DNA of 46,584 nt, from contig CAZOKZ010000036.1 of the NCBI GenBank assembly GCA_964580585.1, positions 1-46,584 of the forward strand, written 5' to 3'. This DNA is from CAZOKZ01 sp964580585. Its GTDB lineage: Bacteria > Sumerlaeota > Sumerlaeia > SLMS01 > JAHLLQ01. The translations under genes were made by a program, and so were the position numbers. Positions 43,090 through 46,584 of the stretch are shown here, piece by piece. The first letter of the stretch is position 1. The number at the start of each line of letters is the position of its first letter. The notes under the pieces were generated by a model that worked only from the letters and a program-made list of their open reading frames with translations, was not told the origin of the DNA and searched no databases.

Positions 43090-44322
43090 ATGAATAACTG
43101 GAACGCCATGGAACGCATCGACGAGAGCAATCCGCGCCGCATCCTGATCGTGGCAGGCGGAACGGGCGGGCACATTGCCCCCGCGCTGGCCATGGGCGAT
43201 TATTTGCGCCGCGAATTCGATGGCAAAGTCGTCGTGCGCTATCTGACCGGCAGCCGCTCGACCGAACGCCAGGTTTTCGAAGCAGCCGAGGAATTTCCCG
43301 ACGTGCTGGCGTGCGATCGTCCCCCGACGTTATCGCTCGGTTCGGCAATGCAACTGGCACGTTACGGCAAGTCGGTTTTCGAGTCCATGCGTCTGCTTAA
43401 GCGCTTCCGTCCCCACGCGATTTTAGCGACAGGCGGTTACGTTTGCGCACCGGTGCTCTTGGCCGCGCGGATGTTCTCCGTCCCCATTTACCTGCATGAA
43501 TCGAACGCGATTCCGGGCCAGGTCACGCGCTTGTTTGCGCGCAAAGCCCAATACGTGTTCACCGCCCACGAAGCGGCCGCCGAACGACTTGGATATAAAG
43601 TGTCTTGTTGGACCACCGGCACGCCCGTGCGCCGCGAATTGCTGGCCTGCACGCGTGACGGTGCAATTGAGCGCCTCGGGCTTTCCGCTCGATCGATGAC
43701 CATGTTGGTTCTGGGTGGAAGCCAGGGCGCTCGAGGATTGAACGAAGCGTTGGTGGATGCGCTGCCACACATCGCGCGCCGCATCGATGAAAGCCAACGT
43801 GTCGATATCATCTGGGCCTGTGGGCCGTTGAATTTGCAAACCGTCGCGCGCCAGATCGAGATGCTGCCGTTGGGAAACGTGCATGTGCACCTGTTCGATT
43901 ATCTGCGTGAAATCCAATACGCCTACGCGGCATCCGATCTCGTGATCAGCCGCGCGGGAGCGAGCACACTCGCCGAAATTACTGCACTGGGCCTGCCATC
44001 GATCCTCGTACCGTATCCGTATGCGAAAGATAACCACCAGGTCGAGAACGCACGTTCGATGGTGCAAAGCGGCGCGTCGCTGATGCTCGAAGAACACGAC
44101 ATGGCGAGCCACAAGCTCGCAGGCGCGATAGCGGAGCTGCTGCTCTCGCCCGCCCGTCGCGACGCCATGGGCGCCGCCGCGCGTCAACTGGCATCGCCCG
44201 CATGCATGCAGATCATCGCCAACGAACTGATGGCGACTTCACCGATTTCCGAAACAACGCCCGATGAAACAACCGCTGACGAAGACACCGAAAATTTTTC
44301 CGCCGATAAATTGACCGCCTGA
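43090..44322 (+). CDS. murG: Lipid II synthase GlcNAc-transferase MurG
   Basis: The 410-residue enzyme adds GlcNAc to lipid I at the inner face of the membrane. ATG 43090 has GGAAGG upstream. The first motif GGTGGHIAPALAMGDYL, HESNAIPG, GGSQGARGLNEAL and SRAGASTLAEITALGLP are all present. A decamer at 43476-43485 encodes Ser-Val-Pro just before YLHESN. A Thr/Glu/Asp-rich tail of about 28 residues extends beyond the usual end. Confidence 0.97.
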   Translation: MNNWNAMERIDESNPRRILIVAGGTGGHIAPALAMGDYLRREFDGKVVVRYLTGSRSTERQVFEAAEEFPDVLACDRPPTLSLGSAMQLARYGKSVFESMRLLKRFRPHAILATGGYVCAPVLLAARMFSVPIYLHESNAIPGQVTRLFARKAQYVFTAHEAAAERLGYKVSCWTTGTPVRRELLACTRDGAIERLGLSARSMTMLVLGGSQGARGLNEALVDALPHIARRIDESQRVDIIWACGPLNLQTVARQIEMLPLGNVHVHLFDYLREIQYAYAASDLVISRAGASTLAEITALGLPSILVPYPYAKDNHQVENARSMVQSGASLMLEEHDMASHKLAGAIAELLLSPARRDAMGAAARQLASPACMQIIANELMATSPISETTPDETTADEDTENFSADKLTA

Positions 44323-44334
44323 GGATAGTTCCCC

Positions 44335-45831
44335 GTGGAAAACAACAACTCTGTTCCTGACATTCCGTTGCCTGTGATTAAACATATCGCCCCCTCGGCT
44401 CCGTCCCCCGAGCTCACCCCTGCCGTCGATCCGTTCGGCTTCAAACGTGCCCACCTGGTGGGCATCGGCGGTTGCGGCATGAGCGCCATCGCGTGGGCCT
44501 TGCTCGCGTGCGGCATCGAAGTCAGCGGCTCGGACGCCAAGTTGAGCGAAACGTGCCGCCGCCTTGTCGCTGCTGGGGCGCGCGTTTCCTACAACCACAC
44601 GGCGGACAATTTGGGCGAAGCAGAAGTGGTCATTCTCTCGACCGCGATTCGCGAATCGAACCCCGAATGGATCGCCGCGCGCGAACGCGGTCTGCGCATT
44701 TTGCACCGCAGCGAAGCGCTAGCGCTCTTTCTGCAAACGCGTCAATCGGTGCTGATCGCGGGCACGCACGGCAAAACAACGACGAGCGCGTTGATGGGCC
44801 TGGCGCTGGAAGCCGCCGAATTCGATCCGTGGGTGTTCGTCGGTGGCTCCGTCCCCGAATTCGAGGGCAATACACGCGTCGGCGGTGTCGAGTTCGCCGT
44901 GGCCGAAGCCGACGAAAGCGATGGCTCGTTCGAGCGACTGCCCGCCAATCACCTGATTGTTACGAATATCGAACCGGATCACCTGGATTACTGGCAAACC
45001 GAAGAAGCCATGGTGGCCGGATACCTTCGCGTGATCAAAAACGTGTCGCGCGGTGGTGTGGTGCTCGCATGCCTGGACGATCGCGGGGTTCGCCATGTGT
45101 TGAAACACACAACACGGCCTTGTTTGACCTATAGCACCCAGGCCGAGGTCGGTCATTACAGCGCGGGCAACATCAAACACAACGGCACTTCATCGGAGTT
45201 CGATTTTTACATCGGGCGCAAACTGTACGGTCGGTTTGAAATCGGCGTTCCGGGACTTCACAATGTCTCGAACGCCGTGGCTGTACTTGCGATGACGAAC
45301 GAGTTGGATGGCAATTTGGAAAGCGTACGATCGCGATTGAAAAATTTCCACGGTGTGGGTCGCCGCTTTGAAATCAAAGGTCGCCACTATGGCGTTACCG
45401 TCATCGACGACTACGCGCATCATCCGACGGAAATTTCCGCTACGATTCAAGCCGCCCAAAGCCTGCGCGAGTTGCAAGGTGGACGTTTAATCGTTGTTTT
45501 CCAACCGCATCGTTACACGCGAACGCGCGATTTGCTCGAAGAATTCGTCACGGCATTCGACGGCGCGGATTTGCTGATCCTGACAGAAATTTATTCCGCG
45601 GGCGAAGACCCGATCAATGGCATCAATTCCAACATTTTGTTCCATCGCATCTGTACGGAAGCCTCCGTCCCCATTCGGTTGATTCCGCAACGTCGCGACA
45701 TCGCGCGCGACCTCGCCGGCGAACTCCATCCCGGCGATCTGGTGCTCACATTGGGCGCTGGCGATATTTTTTGCACCGCCGAGGACCTCCTCCGGGTTCT
45801 CCAAAATGATACCACAGAAACCGGAGTCTAA
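44335..45831 (+). CDS. murC: UDP-MurNAc:L-Ala ligase MurC
   Basis: The 498-residue ligase joins L-Ala to UDP-MurNAc. The start is GTG. A 40-residue Pro/Ser-rich N-terminal extension precedes the usual HLVGIGGCGMSAIAW. The P-loop is AGTHGKTTTSAL (Gly143-Lys147). EADESDGSF, NIEPDHLDYW, DDYAHHPTEI and FQPHRYTRT are conserved. Three decamers (44399, 44847, 45663) add Pro-Ser-Pro and Ser-Val-Pro. It is 12 bp after murG and directly abuts murB. Confidence 0.97.
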   Translation: MENNNSVPDIPLPVIKHIAPSAPSPELTPAVDPFGFKRAHLVGIGGCGMSAIAWALLACGIEVSGSDAKLSETCRRLVAAGARVSYNHTADNLGEAEVVILSTAIRESNPEWIAARERGLRILHRSEALALFLQTRQSVLIAGTHGKTTTSALMGLALEAAEFDPWVFVGGSVPEFEGNTRVGGVEFAVAEADESDGSFERLPANHLIVTNIEPDHLDYWQTEEAMVAGYLRVIKNVSRGGVVLACLDDRGVRHVLKHTTRPCLTYSTQAEVGHYSAGNIKHNGTSSEFDFYIGRKLYGRFEIGVPGLHNVSNAVAVLAMTNELDGNLESVRSRLKNFHGVGRRFEIKGRHYGVTVIDDYAHHPTEISATIQAAQSLRELQGGRLIVVFQPHRYTRTRDLLEEFVTAFDGADLLILTEIYSAGEDPINGINSNILFHRICTEASVPIRLIPQRRDIARDLAGELHPGDLVLTLGAGDIFCTAEDLLRVLQNDTTETGV

Positions 45832-46584
45832 ATGATGGTAGTCACAAAGAACGAGTTCCTGCTCGACAAGCACCTGCTGAACGTTCCGAACCTGGAGTTG
45901 ATTCCAAACGCCGATCTGACCAGCAAAACCACCATGGCGACGCGTTCGCACGCAGCGTTGATGGCAATTCCTCATACACCGCGTGCATTGCGCGATTTAC
46001 TCGTGCTGGTGCGTGACCGTGAATACCCTCTGATGATGTTGGCAGGCGGATCGAATACGATTTTTGCCACACAACAATTCGACGGCATCGTGTGCACCTT
46101 GCCTAAAAACCTCTTCGGCCAGATGCACGTCATTTCCCATAACATGGTGCGCGTGGGAGCCGCCGCGTCGCTCGGCGGACTGCTCAACTTCGTGCGCAAA
46201 AACGGTATGATGGGCCTTGAGTTCTGCACCATGATCCCCGGCCTCGTTGGTGGCGCTTTAGCAGGCAATGCAGGCGCTGGGAACTGGGGCATTTGCGACT
46301 TCGTCGAACGCGCCGTGGTGATGACACGCAGCGGCCGCGTCGTGGAAGTCAACCGTGGCGATTTCCGGTTCTCGTATCGTTACAGCGAACTGAGCGAAGC
46401 GGTCGTACTCGAAGCCGACCTTTTACTCGAGCCACTCGACGAAGGTCTCTCGCGTCAACGTTGCGAAGAGTTTCGCGCCAAGAAAAAAGGCCAGCCGTAT
46501 AAGATTCCTTCCAGCGGTTGTATCTTTAAAAACCCGAAAGACCCGCACACGGGCCGCGCAATCAGCGCGGGCATGTTGATCGAC
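45832..46584 (+). CDS. murB: UDP-N-acetylenolpyruvoylglucosamine reductase MurB (partial)
   Basis: The reading frame opens at ATG 45832, directly after the murC stop, and stays open to the window end (251 codons seen). MurB reduces UDP-GlcNAc-enolpyruvate with FAD and NADPH. The FAD motif LAGGSNTIFA, MIPGLVGGALAGNAGAG, FSYRYSELSEA and PSSGCIFKNPK with the following AGMLID are all present. The C-terminal end lies outside the window. No decamer is seen in the part present. Confidence 0.95.
   Translation, partial: MMVVTKNEFLLDKHLLNVPNLELIPNADLTSKTTMATRSHAALMAIPHTPRALRDLLVLVRDREYPLMMLAGGSNTIFATQQFDGIVCTLPKNLFGQMHVISHNMVRVGAAASLGGLLNFVRKNGMMGLEFCTMIPGLVGGALAGNAGAGNWGICDFVERAVVMTRSGRVVEVNRGDFRFSYRYSELSEAVVLEADLLLEPLDEGLSRQRCEEFRAKKKGQPYKIPSSGCIFKNPKDPHTGRAISAGMLID

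Larger units (their letters stand above)
1575..45672. repeat. Dispersed decamer GGGGACGGAG / CTCCGTCCCC
   Basis: Exact copies by eye, + orientation at 5571, 6040, 6592, 20108, 28900, 28942, 29147, 34655; reverse orientation at 1575, 5584, 5862, 6233, 6786, 6987, 8085, 10632, 16791, 18437, 19537, 40352, 43044, 43476, 44399, 44847, 45663 (start positions). One-mismatch copies at 5949, 6970, 7734, 8944, 17733, 17750, 18714, 19514. At this base composition fewer than one exact copy is expected by chance in 46 kb. Most lie inside genes of both strands. No flanking target duplication or longer common sequence is obvious. Confidence 0.9.

Noticed and set aside
1..46584. CRISPR array, prophage or insertion sequence
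   Set aside because: No regularly spaced direct repeats, phage module, transposase or terminal inverted repeats with target duplications were found; the decamer spacing is irregular.

Overview
The window carries chromosomal genes of a bacterium with a meso-diaminopimelate-type cell wall. MurE has the DNPR motif, and there is a nearly complete mraZ-to-murB division and wall cluster. RNase J, a XylR-type regulator (LacI-like sensor plus AraC helix-turn-helix), a DUF6266-like protein and many giant-free, mostly single-copy housekeeping genes fit a little-cultured lineage near the PVC group, or a candidate phylum such as Sumerlaeota or Hydrogenedentota. That placement is inference. A 10-N scaffold gap shows this is a draft, possibly metagenomic, assembly. 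No transposase, integrase, CRISPR array or rRNA was seen.

Layout. 0.1-3.7 kb: an AT-richer membrane protein, a YkgJ/FliB-like cysteine-cluster protein, and an AT-rich overlapping gene pair that looks like an ADP-ribosyltransferase-like protein with a PD-(D/E)XK nuclease-like partner. 3.8-6.2 kb: a small protein, bioB, a 33-residue membrane peptide and a methyltransferase. 6.2-9.9 kb (minus): RNase J, a MutT-like Nudix hydrolase and a GT-C mannosyltransferase-like membrane protein in one operon. 10.3-14.3 kb: a DUF6266-like protein, a secreted M23 peptidase with four approximately 100-residue repeats, and a divergent XylR-type regulator with a perfect palindrome at its start. 14.6-17.7 kb: rhomboid protease, a membrane-anchored protein, an ADP-ribosylglycohydrolase and a DUF1697 protein. 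17.8-21.7 kb (minus): a four-gene molybdenum hydroxylase operon. 21.9-26.0 kb: TVP38 protein and GT2, tRNA-Pro(CGG), a radical SAM protein and a Na+/Ca2+ antiporter. 26.3-31.2 kb: two nucleotide-sugar epimerase-family genes, a PBP4-type DD-peptidase split by the gap, and a GT4. 31.5 kb to the end: mraZ, rsmH, ftsL, ftsI (with PASTA domain), murE, murF, mraY, murD, ftsW, murG, murC and murB (cut by the window edge). Together these convert UDP-MurNAc to lipid II and cross-link it at the septum. An MraZ-type 10-bp-phased operator lies in front.

The most striking signal is not a gene. The decamer GGGGACGGAG, on either strand, occurs 25 times exactly and about eight more times with one mismatch, by my count by eye. 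It lies mostly inside genes of unrelated function, in all reading frames, and adds tripeptides such as Ser-Val-Pro and Gly-Asp-Gly to the proteins. It is absent from the AT-rich islands. Twice it is paired as an inverted repeat, once forming a transcription terminator. It resembles in kind the iterated palindrome HIP1 of cyanobacteria or DNA-uptake sequences, but I know of no description of this particular word.
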